Source: an alpha proteobacterium U9-1i
Lineage (GTDB): Bacteria > Pseudomonadota > Alphaproteobacteria > Caulobacterales > Aquidulcibacteraceae
DNA length: 64,000 nt
Direction: 5' to 3'
NCBI GenBank assembly: GCA_000974665.1
Contig: BBSY01000002.1
Location: forward strand, 992,001-1,056,000
Shown here: positions 46,762 through 55,492 of the stretch, one piece after another
Numbering within the stretch: the stretch's first letter is position 1
How the letters are laid out: each line of letters starts with the position of its first letter
Translations under genes and position numbers: made by a program
The notes under the pieces: generated by a model
Told to the model about the DNA's origin: nothing
Database searches by the model: none
What the model saw: the letters and a program-made list of their open reading frames with translations, nothing else

Positions 46762-46794
46762 AAAAGCGCGCGACCTGCGGGGTCGCGCGCTTTT
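46762..46794. terminator. Bidirectional rho-independent terminator
   Basis: A 14-bp stem (46762-46775 with 46781-46794) flanked by AAAA on the left and TTTT on the right, so a T-run follows on either strand. It lies between the convergent amidohydrolase and ctrA genes and can end both. Confidence 0.88.
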
Positions 46795-46814
46795 CTAACT
46801 CACAAACCGAAAGC

Positions 46815-47516
46815 TTACGCCGCGACGGTGGCGCCGGCTTCCTGCGGGTCGCGCAGCACATAGCCGCGGCCCCAAACGGTTTCGATGTAATGTTCGCCGC
46901 CCGTGGCCGCCGCCAGCTTCTTGCGCAGCTTGCAGATGAACACGTCGATGATCTTCAGTTCCGGCTCGTCCATGCCGCCATAGAGATGGTTCAGGAACAT
47001 CTCTTTCGTCAAAGTCGTGCCTTTGCGGAGCGAGAGCAGCTCCAGCATCTGATATTCCTTGCCGGTCAAATGGATGCGCTGACCATTGGCTTCGGTCGTT
47101 TTGGCATCGAGATTGACGACGATGTCGCCCGTTCTGATAACGGAATGAGCGTGCCCCTTCGAGCGGCGGACGATCGCGTTGATGCGGGCGATCAGCTCGT
47201 CCTTGTTGAAGGGCTTGGTCATGTAATCGTCGGCGCCGTAGCCCAGGCCACGCACCTTCGTGTCGATGTCGGCCGTGCCCGAGAGGATCAGGATGGGGGT
47301 GTTCACCCGCGCCACCCGCAGCTGCTTCAGCACGTCATAGCCGTGCATATCCGGCAGCGTGAGATCGAGTACGATGATGTCGTAATCGTACAGCTTGCCC
47401 AGATCGATGCCTTCCTCGCCGAGATCGGTCGAGTAGATATTGAACCCTTCGGACTTGAGCATCAGCTCGATGCCCTGCGCTGTCGCGCTATCGTCCTCGA
47501 TCAACAAAACCCGCAT
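46815..47516 (-). CDS. ctrA: Cell-cycle master response regulator CtrA
   Basis: 233 residues from the ATG at 47516 (GGAGAGGG upstream). The receiver has the acidic pair ED at 7-8, phospho-acceptor D51 in VLDLTLPD, and KPF; the OmpR-type winged helix runs from about 125 ([52 protein letters not shown]). It ends in Ala-Ala, as needed for ClpXP proteolysis in Caulobacter CtrA. CtrA controls the cell cycle and flagellar class II genes, and this gene sits beside fliI. SciP, which inhibits CtrA, is encoded 13 kb away. Confidence 0.97.
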   Translation of the reverse strand: MRVLLIEDDSATAQGIELMLKSEGFNIYSTDLGEEGIDLGKLYDYDIIVLDLTLPDMHGYDVLKQLRVARVNTPILILSGTADIDTKVRGLGYGADDYMTKPFNKDELIARINAIVRRSKGHAHSVIRTGDIVVNLDAKTTEANGQRIHLTGKEYQMLELLSLRKGTTLTKEMFLNHLYGGMDEPELKIIDVFICKLRKKLAAATGGEHYIETVWGRGYVLRDPQEAGATVAA

Positions 47517-47564
47517 ATTGCCCTCTCCGACCACAGCGCGCAGAGCGCACCGCCCCGAGGCTCG

Positions 47565-47723
47565 TTAAGCTTTCAAGCTATTAACAGACTCAGCGGTTAA
47601 CAAAGTCTGATGCTCGCCCGCTTTTCTTAACGTCGCCGCGACTCCTTAGAATCAAGCTTCGCGAATCCGCGCAAGGGGTTCGGAGCGATATAGTGCGCAA
47701 GCGCTACCAGTAGATTTTGAATC
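47565..47723. promoter_or_regulatory. ctrA/fliI intergenic region with GANTC cluster and TTAA repeats
   Basis: Five GANTC sites (47587, 47640, 47649, 47663, 47719) lie within about 137 bp, and TTAA occurs at 47565, 47581, 47597 and 47627, the first three spaced exactly 16 bp apart. GANTC is the CcrM methylation target and ctrA promoter P1 of Caulobacter is methylation-sensitive; TTAA is the CtrA half site but spacing here is 12 rather than 7 bases. Confidence 0.6.
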
Positions 47724-47758
47724 GGTTTGCAAACGAGGCTTACAGCGCCTCACATTTC

Positions 47759-47773
47759 TTAATTTGCGATTTA
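47759..47773 (+). promoter_or_regulatory. Possible CtrA box before fliI
   Basis: TTAA-TTTGCGA-TTTA matches TTAA-N7-TTAA at seven of eight positions. It is 31 bp before the fliI ATG, so a promoter using it would leave a very short leader. Confidence 0.35.
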
Positions 47774-47803
47774 CCAAACCCACTGATGCAGGTGGGGAGA
47801 AGT

Positions 47804-49123
47804 ATGCCGTCGTTTCTTTCATCTCTCGCGCACGACATCGATGCGCTTGATCCGCGCCGATATGGCGGGCGCGTCACCGGCTTATCCGGCGCCCTCATTG
47901 AAGCGTCAGGTCCGATGGAAGCGCTCGCGCTCGGCGCGCGCGCGACCATTGATGGCGTGCGCCCAACGCGCGGCGAGATCGTCGGCTTTCGCGGCGATCG
48001 CGCTTTGCTCGCGCCGTATGATTCAATCGAAGCGATCCGCCCTGGCGCACGCGTGATGCTCGAAGGGGCCGCGCCCATGGTGCGCCCGTCGCGCGCTTGG
48101 CTGGGCCGTGTCATCGATTGCTTCGGCCAACCGGTTGACGGCGAGGGCCCGCTACCGCTCGGGCTGAAGCCGCGCCTCGTGCGTGGGCCGCCGCCCTCGG
48201 CGCACGAACGCGCCCGCGTCGGCGCGCGCCTCGATACCGGCGTGCGCGCGCTCAACATCTTCGCAGCGCTCTGCCGCGGCCAGCGCATGGGCGTGTTCGC
48301 CGGTTCCGGCGTTGGCAAGTCGGTGCTCATGTCCATGCTCGCGCGCGGCGCGGCGGCGGATGTGATCGTCATCGGTCTCGTCGGTGAGCGCGGCCGAGAG
48401 GTGAAAGAGTTTCTCGAGGACACGTTGGGCGAGGAGGGGCGTCGCCGCTCCGTCGTCGTCGTCGCCACGTCAGACGAAACCGCCGCCCGCCGCCGTCTCG
48501 CGCCGCATATGGCCAGCGCCATCGCCGAACATTTCCGCGACGAAGGCCTCGACGTTCTGTTGTTGGTCGATTCCGTCACTCGCCTGGCCATGGCGCAACG
48601 CGAGATCGGCCTCAGCGTCGGCGAGCCGCCGACCACCAAGGGCTACACGCCGTCCGTCTTCGCCGAGCTGCCCAAACTGCTCGAGCGCGCCGGCCCCGGC
48701 CGCGAAGGCGAGCAGGGCTCCATCACCGCGCTCTTCACCGTGCTCGTCGACGGCGACGATCACAACGAACCGATCGCCGACGCCGTGCGCGGCATCCTCG
48801 ACGGCCACATCGTCATGGAGCGCGCCATCGCTGAACGCGGGCGCTACCCGGCGATCAATGTCTTGAAATCCATCTCGCGCCTCATGCCGATGTGCCATAC
48901 GGCCGACGAGAACGAGCTGGTGAAACGCGCGCGCGCAACGCTCGCGCTCTATGGCGAGATGGAAGAACTGATCCGCATCGGCGCCTACAAACCCGGCGCC
49001 GACGTCGAAACCGATTACGCCATCCGCGTCCGCCCCGCCGTCGAGGCCGTGCTCACGCAAAACCGGGACGAACAAAGCGACATCCACGACGCCTTCCGTA
49101 TGCTCGAGGAAGCGCTCACTTGA
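47804..49123 (+). CDS. fliI: Flagellar export ATPase FliI
   Basis: 439 residues from the ATG at 47804 (GGGGAGAAGT upstream); a longer frame to 47717 is rejected. Walker [12 protein letters not shown] (163-173), then [64 protein letters not shown], as in type III ATPases. It drives export of flagellar subunits at the cytoplasmic side of the basal body. Next is fliJ, after an unusual paired-hairpin element that begins 2 nt beyond this stop. Confidence 0.97.
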   Translation: MPSFLSSLAHDIDALDPRRYGGRVTGLSGALIEASGPMEALALGARATIDGVRPTRGEIVGFRGDRALLAPYDSIEAIRPGARVMLEGAAPMVRPSRAWLGRVIDCFGQPVDGEGPLPLGLKPRLVRGPPPSAHERARVGARLDTGVRALNIFAALCRGQRMGVFAGSGVGKSVLMSMLARGAAADVIVIGLVGERGREVKEFLEDTLGEEGRRRSVVVVATSDETAARRRLAPHMASAIAEHFRDEGLDVLLLVDSVTRLAMAQREIGLSVGEPPTTKGYTPSVFAELPKLLERAGPGREGEQGSITALFTVLVDGDDHNEPIADAVRGILDGHIVMERAIAERGRYPAINVLKSISRLMPMCHTADENELVKRARATLALYGEMEELIRIGAYKPGADVETDYAIRVRPAVEAVLTQNRDEQSDIHDAFRMLEEALT

Positions 49124-49124
49124 A

Positions 49125-49260
49125 CCCCCTCCCCTTGTGGGGAGGGGGCAGGGGGCGGGGTGAAGCGCCGACATTGGAATATTGAACAGGGTGCAGAGAT
49201 GAAACGCCAAACGCAGAGCCTCACCCCATCCCCAACCCCCTCCTCTCAAGAGGAGGGGGC
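49125..49260. repeat. Paired-hairpin GC-rich element 1 (fliI-fliJ), supplies fliJ SD
   Basis: Local hairpins at 49126-49147 (CCCCTCCCC-TTGT-GGGGAGGGG) and 49236-49259 (CCCCCTCCT...AGGAGGGGG). The inner arms (about 49141-49163 and 49221-49243) also pair with each other, giving an alternative long-range stem. AGGAGG at 49251-49256 lies 10 nt before the fliJ ATG. The same architecture recurs at 55330-55470. Confidence 0.85.
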
Positions 49261-49266
49261 TTCAAG

Positions 49267-49686
49267 ATGAAAGCGCTTCGCACACTCCTTCGTGTCGCCA
49301 AAGCCGATCTCGACATCCTGCAGCGCGCGCTGGGTGATCAGCTCAACAAGCAAATCGCCGTCGAGGAGCGTATTCGCACGCACGAGCAGGCGTTACTGAA
49401 CGAGCAAAAGGCCGCTCTGCGTGATTACGAAAGCCACCGCGCCTTCAGTGGCTACGCCGCAGTCGCGCGCGCGGGCCGCGATGCACTCCAAGGCGAACTC
49501 ATCGCCATCGGCCAAGAAATCGACCGCCTGCGCACGCTGATCTCCGAAGCCCACGTCGAAATGCGCAAATTCGAACGCCTGATCGAACTCGAAGAGCAAC
49601 GCGACAAAGCCGTCGCCGAAAAACGCGACGCCGACGCGCTGGATGAAATGGCGACAATGCGTGCAGGGCGGGCGCTCAGAAGCTAA
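49267..49686 (+). CDS. fliJ: Flagellar export chaperone-like protein FliJ
   Basis: 139 residues, nearly all alpha-helical with a long heptad-type coiled coil (LDILQRALGDQLNKQIAVEERIRTHEQALLNEQKAAL and QGELIAIGQEIDRLRTLISEAHVEMRKFERLIELEEQRD). Position directly after fliI and size fit FliJ, which sits in the FliI hexamer and contacts FlhA. Its ribosome site is within the hairpin arm of the preceding repeat element. FliJ proteins are poorly conserved, so the call rests partly on context. Confidence 0.82.
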   Translation: MKALRTLLRVAKADLDILQRALGDQLNKQIAVEERIRTHEQALLNEQKAALRDYESHRAFSGYAAVARAGRDALQGELIAIGQEIDRLRTLISEAHVEMRKFERLIELEEQRDKAVAEKRDADALDEMATMRAGRALRS

Positions 49687-49697
49687 AAGGTGAGCGC

Positions 49698-49742
49698 AAG
49701 CCCTCCCTCGATGGGAGGGCGCCGCAAAGCGGCGGGAGGGTG
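49698..49742. repeat. 45-bp REP-like repeat, copy 2
   Basis: Differs from 46592-46636 in one base (gcaaagc for gcgaagc). Flanking sequence also resembles the first copy (both followed by a GTGAGCC/GAGCC...GGCTAAGC stretch). No partner palindrome is apparent here. It lies between fliJ and the convergent 109-residue gene. Confidence 0.8.
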
Positions 49743-49802
49743 CGCCCTCGACGATGAAGGTGAGCCGCGTGAGGCTAAGCGTCAAAACGCGGCGCGCCAC
49801 GC

Positions 49803-50132
49803 CTACTTGCTGCGTTTCGAAAGCACTTCACGCAACTCTAAGATAATCTTCTGACCCTGCGCCGTGCGTCCGTTCGAGTCCGTTGGGTCGGCCTCGAAAT
49901 GCGCACGCATTTCATCCGAAAGCGCCCGCATCGTTTCATAGCGCTGCTGGCCGATCTTCTTCCGCACGACAGCGAGCCCTTCGTTGAACTGAAAGAACAC
50001 GCTTTCGACGTTACGCCCCGGGAAGTGACCTGTCTTGTCCTCGAACGTTGGCGATTGCAGCATCATCATCGCGAGAAAATCCATGAGCTCGCCGACGTTC
50101 TGCGGAACGTAAGGAGTATAGTCGCGGGCCAT
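49803..50132 (-). CDS. Candidate immunity protein for the preceding toxin-like gene
   Basis: 109 residues, acidic/mixed and mostly helical, with no signal peptide: VGELMDFLAMMMLQSPTFEDKTG, FPGRNVESVFFQFNEGLAVVRKKIGQQRYETMRALSDEMRAHFEADPTD. I do not recognise a named family. Its ATG is 2 nt after the stop of the larger gene and its ribosome site GAGGAAAC lies in that gene's last codons, so they are translationally coupled. Small, partner-dependent, directly downstream of a protein with a toxin-like C-terminus: the layout of an immunity gene. This is inference. Confidence 0.6.
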   Translation of the reverse strand: MARDYTPYVPQNVGELMDFLAMMMLQSPTFEDKTGHFPGRNVESVFFQFNEGLAVVRKKIGQQRYETMRALSDEMRAHFEADPTDSNGRTAQGQKIILELREVLSKRSK

Positions 50133-50134
50133 CT

Positions 50135-51151
50135 TCAGTTTCCTCGCGGTCGGGTAATAAGATAGGTGCTTTGCTGACCCAATTGGCTTGGCCTCACGAC
50201 AACGACTGCCGTCGGCCGAAAGTCAGCGCCAAAGATGCCTCGTATCTGTTGCTGAGCAAGCGTCTTTGGCGTCAGTGTTACGTCAAAAGCGACGTCGGCA
50301 ACGCGAGCGTCCGGGATTCGATAGCTGCGTTCAGAGCCCATGGTTCGATAGGCACGGTTGTTGATGCGCACAGGCTCGCCCGGCGCAGTTGAAATGCCGA
50401 ACAGGCGCATATGTTCTCGAAGCTGCGTACGAACTTGCCCATCGACAAAGTTGCCGATCGCCTCCTCGCGGGAAAGACGTGCACTCAATCTTCCATCGTT
50501 GTATAGGCGAACTCCCTCTGCGTAAGCCCCGTTCGCCGCCCGCTGCATGATCCGAAGCGTTTCGACCTGCAATGCTTGAGGATCGCCGCGCACGAGATAC
50601 AGCGCAACAGCACGGTCGGCGCGCAACGCCGCAAGCAGGTTGTTTCTGCCCTCAATCGTAGTCGGAAATCCACCTGGCTCCGCCGAGGTGGGGGCACGGT
50701 AGTTTGAATCAATGCTTTGGATTTCGCGTATGATCGTCTGACTCAAATTTCGTGTCGCTTGTTCATTCGCCAACATTCCCGGCCCGGACAAATTTAGGAA
50801 GGGCTCAAGCGGCGTCAGAATCGCGCCTGCTGGCGTGTTCGGCGTGACGCCGAAAATCTGGCGCAACGAGTCGGTCGGCGGTCGATTGCCGCCGACGCGA
50901 TCACGCGGATCGCGTGGAGGCCGCGGATCACGCTGCTTTGGCCCGCTGCGAGGCTTGACACCGCCGCCGTCCACCCATTGACCGCCATCCGGCGTGCCGC
51001 GCGGGGAACGCGGTTGTTCGCGCCAGCGCGGATTGTGTTTGTGCTCGCCGCGAGTGATCAGCGCGCGCTTGATTGCGGCGAGTTCAGCGCGAAGTGCGGC
51101 GTTGAGGGCGAGGCTGAGTTTGATCCAGCTTCGTTCGTCATTGTTGAGCAT
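50135..51151 (-). CDS. Candidate polymorphic-toxin-like protein
   Basis: 338 residues without signal or membrane segment. The N-terminus (5-35) is helical, then comes an Arg/Pro/Gly-rich linker holding PRSPRGTPDGGQW (47-59), a motif seen ahead of variable C-terminal domains in alphaproteobacterial toxin or phage-structural proteins. The middle (about 100-260) is helical. The last 70 residues (SYRIPDARVADVAFDVTLTP...QIRGIFGADFRPTAVVVVRPSQ) look like a compact alpha/beta nuclease-like domain. Base composition appears less GC-rich than the flagellar genes around it. It is co-transcribed with the 109-residue gene after it. Alternatives are a phage-morphogenesis remnant or an unknown structural protein. 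Confidence 0.6.
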   Translation of the reverse strand: MLNNDERSWIKLSLALNAALRAELAAIKRALITRGEHKHNPRWREQPRSPRGTPDGGQWVDGGGVKPRSGPKQRDPRPPRDPRDRVGGNRPPTDSLRQIFGVTPNTPAGAILTPLEPFLNLSGPGMLANEQATRNLSQTIIREIQSIDSNYRAPTSAEPGGFPTTIEGRNNLLAALRADRAVALYLVRGDPQALQVETLRIMQRAANGAYAEGVRLYNDGRLSARLSREEAIGNFVDGQVRTQLREHMRLFGISTAPGEPVRINNRAYRTMGSERSYRIPDARVADVAFDVTLTPKTLAQQQIRGIFGADFRPTAVVVVRPSQLGQQSTYLITRPRGN

Positions 51152-51297
51152 GTGCCTTGGGCCTGGAGTTCAGGCCACAAGGCTACGCGCGCCGCAGGTC
51201 GGTCGGATTGTTTGCGCGAAGTTTCGCGCAACGTGCTGTCGTGCGTTGTTTTCTTCGATACGAATGCGGGGATTGACGCGCCTCTATCCGCGCATTC

Positions 51298-52110
51298 TCA
51301 ACCCGCGTTCAGCGCTTCCACGATGCGGATGATATCTTCATACGCCTGGCTCTGCGGATGCCGCACAGGCAGCGGCGTTTGCGCGCGGATCGAGTCCGGC
51401 ACGCGCGGATCGCGGCAGATGACGCCGGCGAATTTCGGCTTGAAGCCCAGATATTCGTGACACGCGAGCGAGAATTGGTCGAACACCTTGCGGCCTTTGA
51501 CGCGGTTCTCCGCCATGTTGACGATCACCCACGGCACAACCGCCGCGCCCTGCAGCCGCAGCAGCTTCACCAAAGCGTACGCATCGGTCAAAGCCGTGGG
51601 CTCTTCGGTCGTCACCAGGATCAGCCGATCGGCGGTGCGCGCGAAGCGCAGCACGGTCGGATCGACGCCGGCGGCGAGATCGAGAATGATGCGGTCATAG
51701 TGCGGCGCGAGCTTCGGCAGGCCGTTGGCGATGCGCGCCACTTCCTCAAGCTTGATCGCGCCCAACGCGCCCGAGCCCGAATGCCCGGCGATCAAATCGA
51801 AGCCGCCTTGCCGGCCAGGTCCGCCCAGCACCGGCGTCACCGCCGCGTCGAGTTCCAGAAAACCGCGCACCACCGAATGCACGTCCGCCTGCGGCCGCAC
51901 GCCGAGCTGCACGTCAACGTTCGCGAGGCCCAGATCGCAATCGACCAGCAAAGCCCGCTGCCCGGCGCGGCCAAACGCCGTCGACAGCATCGTCGACACC
52001 CACGTCTTGCCGACGCCGCCCTTGCCGGAGGCGACAGCAAAGATCGGCGCTGCGCGCGTGCGCGGCAGCGGCGTCTCGATCGGCTGTGCGCTCGACTTTG
52101 AGCCTGACAT
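51298..52110 (-). CDS. MinD/ParA-family ATPase, FlhG (FleN/YlxH) type
   Basis: 270 residues. Deviant Walker A ASGKGGVGKT (28-36), LLVDCDLGLANVDVQLG and IILDLAAGVDPTVLRFARTADRLILVTTEEPTALTDAYAL, the sequence pattern of FlhG/FleN proteins that set flagellar number and position. It sits among flagellar genes, and no FlhF is beside it. Gap upstream (52111-52216) holds a CtrA-like box. Confidence 0.85.
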   Translation of the reverse strand: MSGSKSSAQPIETPLPRTRAAPIFAVASGKGGVGKTWVSTMLSTAFGRAGQRALLVDCDLGLANVDVQLGVRPQADVHSVVRGFLELDAAVTPVLGGPGRQGGFDLIAGHSGSGALGAIKLEEVARIANGLPKLAPHYDRIILDLAAGVDPTVLRFARTADRLILVTTEEPTALTDAYALVKLLRLQGAAVVPWVIVNMAENRVKGRKVFDQFSLACHEYLGFKPKFAGVICRDPRVPDSIRAQTPLPVRHPQSQAYEDIIRIVEALNAG

Positions 52111-52167
52111 ATCCGGATATAGCGCCCGAATCCGTTCACGGGTCGTTAGCGCGCCGGTGCGATTTGG

Positions 52168-52182
52168 TTAGCGAGAGGTTAA
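52168..52182. promoter_or_regulatory. Near-consensus CtrA box between the MinD-like and aldo/keto reductase genes
   Basis: TTAG-CGAGAGG-TTAA matches TTAA-N7-TTAA in seven of eight positions with exact spacing. It lies 58 bp upstream of the MinD-like ATG and 35 bp upstream of the reductase ATG. Confidence 0.45.
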
Positions 52183-52216
52183 GCTGTTACGCTGGGGTCA
52201 CAAAAAGGAGCCGCCC

Positions 52217-53209
52217 ATGATCCGTCGTCGCATTGGACAAGAAGGCCGCGCGGTCAACGCCATAGGCCTCGGCTGCATGGGCATGTCCGCGTACTACGGC
52301 GCGCCGATGGCCGAAGCGGAGGGCGTAACACTCCTGCATGCGGCGATCGAGAAGGGGGTCGACCATTTCGACACCGCCGAAATGTACGGCTTCGGCGCCA
52401 ATGAAAGCCTGCTGGGCGCTGCCTTCCACGATCGGCGCGAGAAGGTTTTCATCGCCACCAAATGGGGGCCCGTCGCCGATCCCGTGACCAAGCTGCCTTC
52501 GGGTGTTGTCGATGGGTCGGAGGCGAACATGCGCCGCGCGGTTGAGAATTCGCTGCGCTATCTGCGCACCGACCACATCGACCTCTATTATCTGCATCGC
52601 AAAGATCCCGCCACGCCGATCGAAGTCTCGGTCGCGGCGATGGCGAAGCTGGTGCAGGAAGGCAAAGTGGGCGCCATCGGCCTTTCGGAAGTAAGCGCCG
52701 AAACGCTACGCGCCGCGCACGCCGTGCATCCCATCGCCGCCGTGCAGTCCGAATATTCTCTGTTCACGCGCGATTATGAGGCCGACGTCATCCCCGTCTG
52801 CAAGGAACTGGGCGTGACGTTCGTCGCCTATTCGCCGCTTGGCCGCGGCTTGCTCACGGGCGCATTCTCCAAGGATTGGAAGCCCGACGGGCCGGACTTC
52901 CGCGCCTTGATGGCGCCGCGTTTCAGTGGCGAAGCGCTGGAGGCGAACCTCGCTCTGGTCGCAGAAATCGAAGCGCTGGCGGCGGCTAAGCGCGTTGCCG
53001 CTGGGCAGATCGCGCTGGCCTGGGTGCTCTCGCGCGGCGATCATATCGTCGCCATTCCCGGCACAACCAAGCTTGCGAACCTGGAAAGCAACCTTGCCGC
53101 TGCGGATGTCGCCTTCAGCGCCGACGAAGCCGCGCGCCTCGATACGATCGCCGCGCGGGTACAGGGGCAGCGTTACAACGAGCGCGGCATGAAAGCGGTG
53201 AACGCGTAG
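52217..53209 (+). CDS. Aldo/keto reductase
   Basis: 330 residues, TIM-barrel AKR. The tetrad is visible: D52 and Y57 in FDTAEMYG, K82 in IATKWG, H127 in DLYYLHRKDP. Cofactor region near the C-terminus is VLSRGDHIVAIPGTTKLANLESNL. It reduces aldehydes or ketones with NADPH. It is the only metabolic gene within the flagellar block and is oriented against flhA and the MinD-like gene. Confidence 0.93.
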   Translation: MIRRRIGQEGRAVNAIGLGCMGMSAYYGAPMAEAEGVTLLHAAIEKGVDHFDTAEMYGFGANESLLGAAFHDRREKVFIATKWGPVADPVTKLPSGVVDGSEANMRRAVENSLRYLRTDHIDLYYLHRKDPATPIEVSVAAMAKLVQEGKVGAIGLSEVSAETLRAAHAVHPIAAVQSEYSLFTRDYEADVIPVCKELGVTFVAYSPLGRGLLTGAFSKDWKPDGPDFRALMAPRFSGEALEANLALVAEIEALAAAKRVAAGQIALAWVLSRGDHIVAIPGTTKLANLESNLAAADVAFSADEAARLDTIAARVQGQRYNERGMKAVNA

Positions 53210-53235
53210 CGCTCAGCTTTCTCGATGGGCGGGCG

Positions 53236-55326
53236 CTAAACCTGCCCCATCGCCTTCAGCCGCACCTTCGCGTGCACTTCGCTCTGGCTCAGCACCGCCG
53301 TTGACGGCCGGAAGCGTTCGATCAGCGAGCGCACATAAGGCCGGATCAAAGGCGAGGTGAGCAGCACCGGGGTCTCGCCCATTTGCGCCGCGCGCTCGAA
53401 AGCGCCACGCACATCGGCGACGAATTCGTGCAGCTTCGACGGCGCGAGCGCGAGCTGGCGGCTTTGGCCTTCGCCGACGAGCGCTTCGTTGAAAATCTGC
53501 TCCCAAGTGGGGGAGAGCGTGATGATCGGCAGCGCGTTTTCGCCATTGCGATGCTGCCAGCAAATCTGCCGCGCGAGGCGCCCGCGTACGTGCTCTGTCA
53601 CCAGCACCAGATCGTGGATCGCCGGCGCCGCTTCCGCGATCGCTTCGACGATCGCCGTCAGATCGCGGATCGACACGCGCTCCTTCAGCAAATTCTGCAG
53701 CACGCGCTGCACGCCGGACCATGAAATGTGCTGCGGTGCGACATCGCCCAGCAAATCCTGCGTCTCTTTCGGCAGGTCTTTGATCAGCTTGCGCACTTCC
53801 GCGAAGGTGAGCAGGTCGCTCATGTGCTCTTTCACGATCTCGGTGAGGTGCGTGGAGAGCACTGTAGCGGGATCAACCACCGTATAGCCGCGGAAGCTCG
53901 CTTCCTCGCGCGCACGATCGTCGATCCACATCGCGTCGAGCCCAAACGCCGGCTCCTTGCACGGTTCGCCCGGCAGCGAGATGCCTGCGCCCGTCGGGTC
54001 CATCGCCAACAGCGCACCGATTTTCAGTTTACCTTCGCCGGCTTCCATCTCGCGCACGCGCACCTGATACGCGTCCGGCGCCATCTGCACGTTGTCGAGG
54101 ATGCGCACGCTCGGCATCACGAAGCCGAAATCCTGGGCGATGGTCTTGCGCAGCGCCTTGATTTGATCGGTGAGGCGCCGGCCCTGCACGTCATTGATCA
54201 GCGGGATCAGCGAGAAGCCGAGCTCGACGCGGATATCGTCCATCGCCAAGGACGCCGAGGGCGCTTCCTCCACCACTGGCGCGGGCTCCGGCGCAACCGC
54301 CGCGTCGTGTGCTGCGTCGCGCGTTGTCTTGTACAAGTGCCACGCCAACAACCCCGACGCGCCGGCCAGGATGAAGAACGGAATCTTCGGCATGCCCGGC
54401 AGCAAAGCCACGCCCGCGGCGCACGCCGCGACGATGCCAAGTGCTTGCGGATAGTTCGCGAATTGCCGCGCCAGCGCTTTATCCGCCGCTCCGTCGACGC
54501 CTGCCTTCGTCACCAGCAAGCCCGCCGCCACCGAGATGATGAGCGCCGGAATCTGCGTCACCAAGCCGTCGCCGACGGTGAGCAGGATGTAAGAGTGGCT
54601 GGCTTCCTCGAACGGCATGCCATGCGACACCATGCCGATGATGATGCCGCCAATGACGTTGATGAACACAATCAGCAGCCCGGCGATCGCATCGCCGCGC
54701 ACGAACTTGCTCGCGCCGTCCATCGCCCCGAAGAAGGAGCTTTCCTCTTCCAGCGCCTTGCGCCGCTCGCGCGCCTGCGTCTCGTTGATCAGGCCGGCGG
54801 ACAGATCGGCGTCGATCGCCATCTGTTTGCCAGGCATCGCGTCCAAGGTGAAACGCGCCGCCACTTCGGCGATCCGCGTCGAGCCTTTGGTGATGACCAC
54901 GAAGTTCACGATCACCAGGATCGCGAACACGATCACGCCAATCACGAATTCGCCGCCCATGACGAAATTCGCGAACGCCGCGATCACTTCGCCCGCCGCG
55001 TGCTCCCCATTCTGGCCGTTGGCGAGGATGAGCCGCGTCGAGGCGATGTTCAGCGCAAGCCGCAGCAACGTCGCCAGCAGCAGCACGGACGGGAACGACG
55101 TGAACTCAAGCGGCCGCTTGATCATCAACGCCGTCATCAGCACCAGAATCGAAAACGTGATCGACAACGCCAGCAGCATATCGAGCAGCAATGGCGGCAG
55201 CGGCACCAGCATGATCGCCAGAATGCCGAGCACGCCCGCGGCCAGCGCGATGTCCCCGCGCAACAGCATGCGCGGCAAATCGTTGAACGTAATGCCGGGG
55301 CGTTGTGGTTGGACGGCGTCTGTCAT
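53236..55326 (-). CDS. flhA: Flagellar export gate protein FlhA
   Basis: 696 residues: eight N-terminal helices, then a large cytoplasmic domain from about 340. Signature [39 protein letters not shown]-type (here [22 protein letters not shown] and [20 protein letters not shown], the FHIPEP region). It forms the export gate for flagellar proteins. Its ribosome site GGGGAGGGGAAG is the terminal arm of the paired-hairpin element at 55330-55470. Follows flbD. Confidence 0.97.
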   Translation of the reverse strand: [696 protein letters not shown]

Positions 55327-55329
55327 CTT

Positions 55330-55470
55330 CCCCTCCCCTTGAGGGGAGGGGGCAGGGGGTGGGGTGAAGCGCGACGCAGGGCGTTCTTGCGGTTGCGCTC
55401 TGTATGTAGAATTTCTGAGCGTGGAGTTTCACCCCACCCCCTTACCCCCTCCTCTCGAGAGGAGGGGGGG
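55330..55470. repeat. Paired-hairpin GC-rich element 2 (flbD-flhA), supplies flhA SD
   Basis: Local hairpins at 55330-55351 (CCCCTCCCC-TTGA-GGGGAGGGG) and 55445-55468 (CCCCCTCCTCTC-GAGAGGAGGGGG). Inner arms 55346-55368 and 55428-55452 are complementary, with TTCACCCCACCCCC pairing perfectly to GGGGGTGGGGTGAA. Same plan as 49125-49260, though the ~60-bp centres are unrelated. On the minus strand the last arm ends 3 nt before the flhA ATG. Confidence 0.85.
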
Positions 55471-55492
55471 CGGACTCGTCGCGCCGTTCTCA

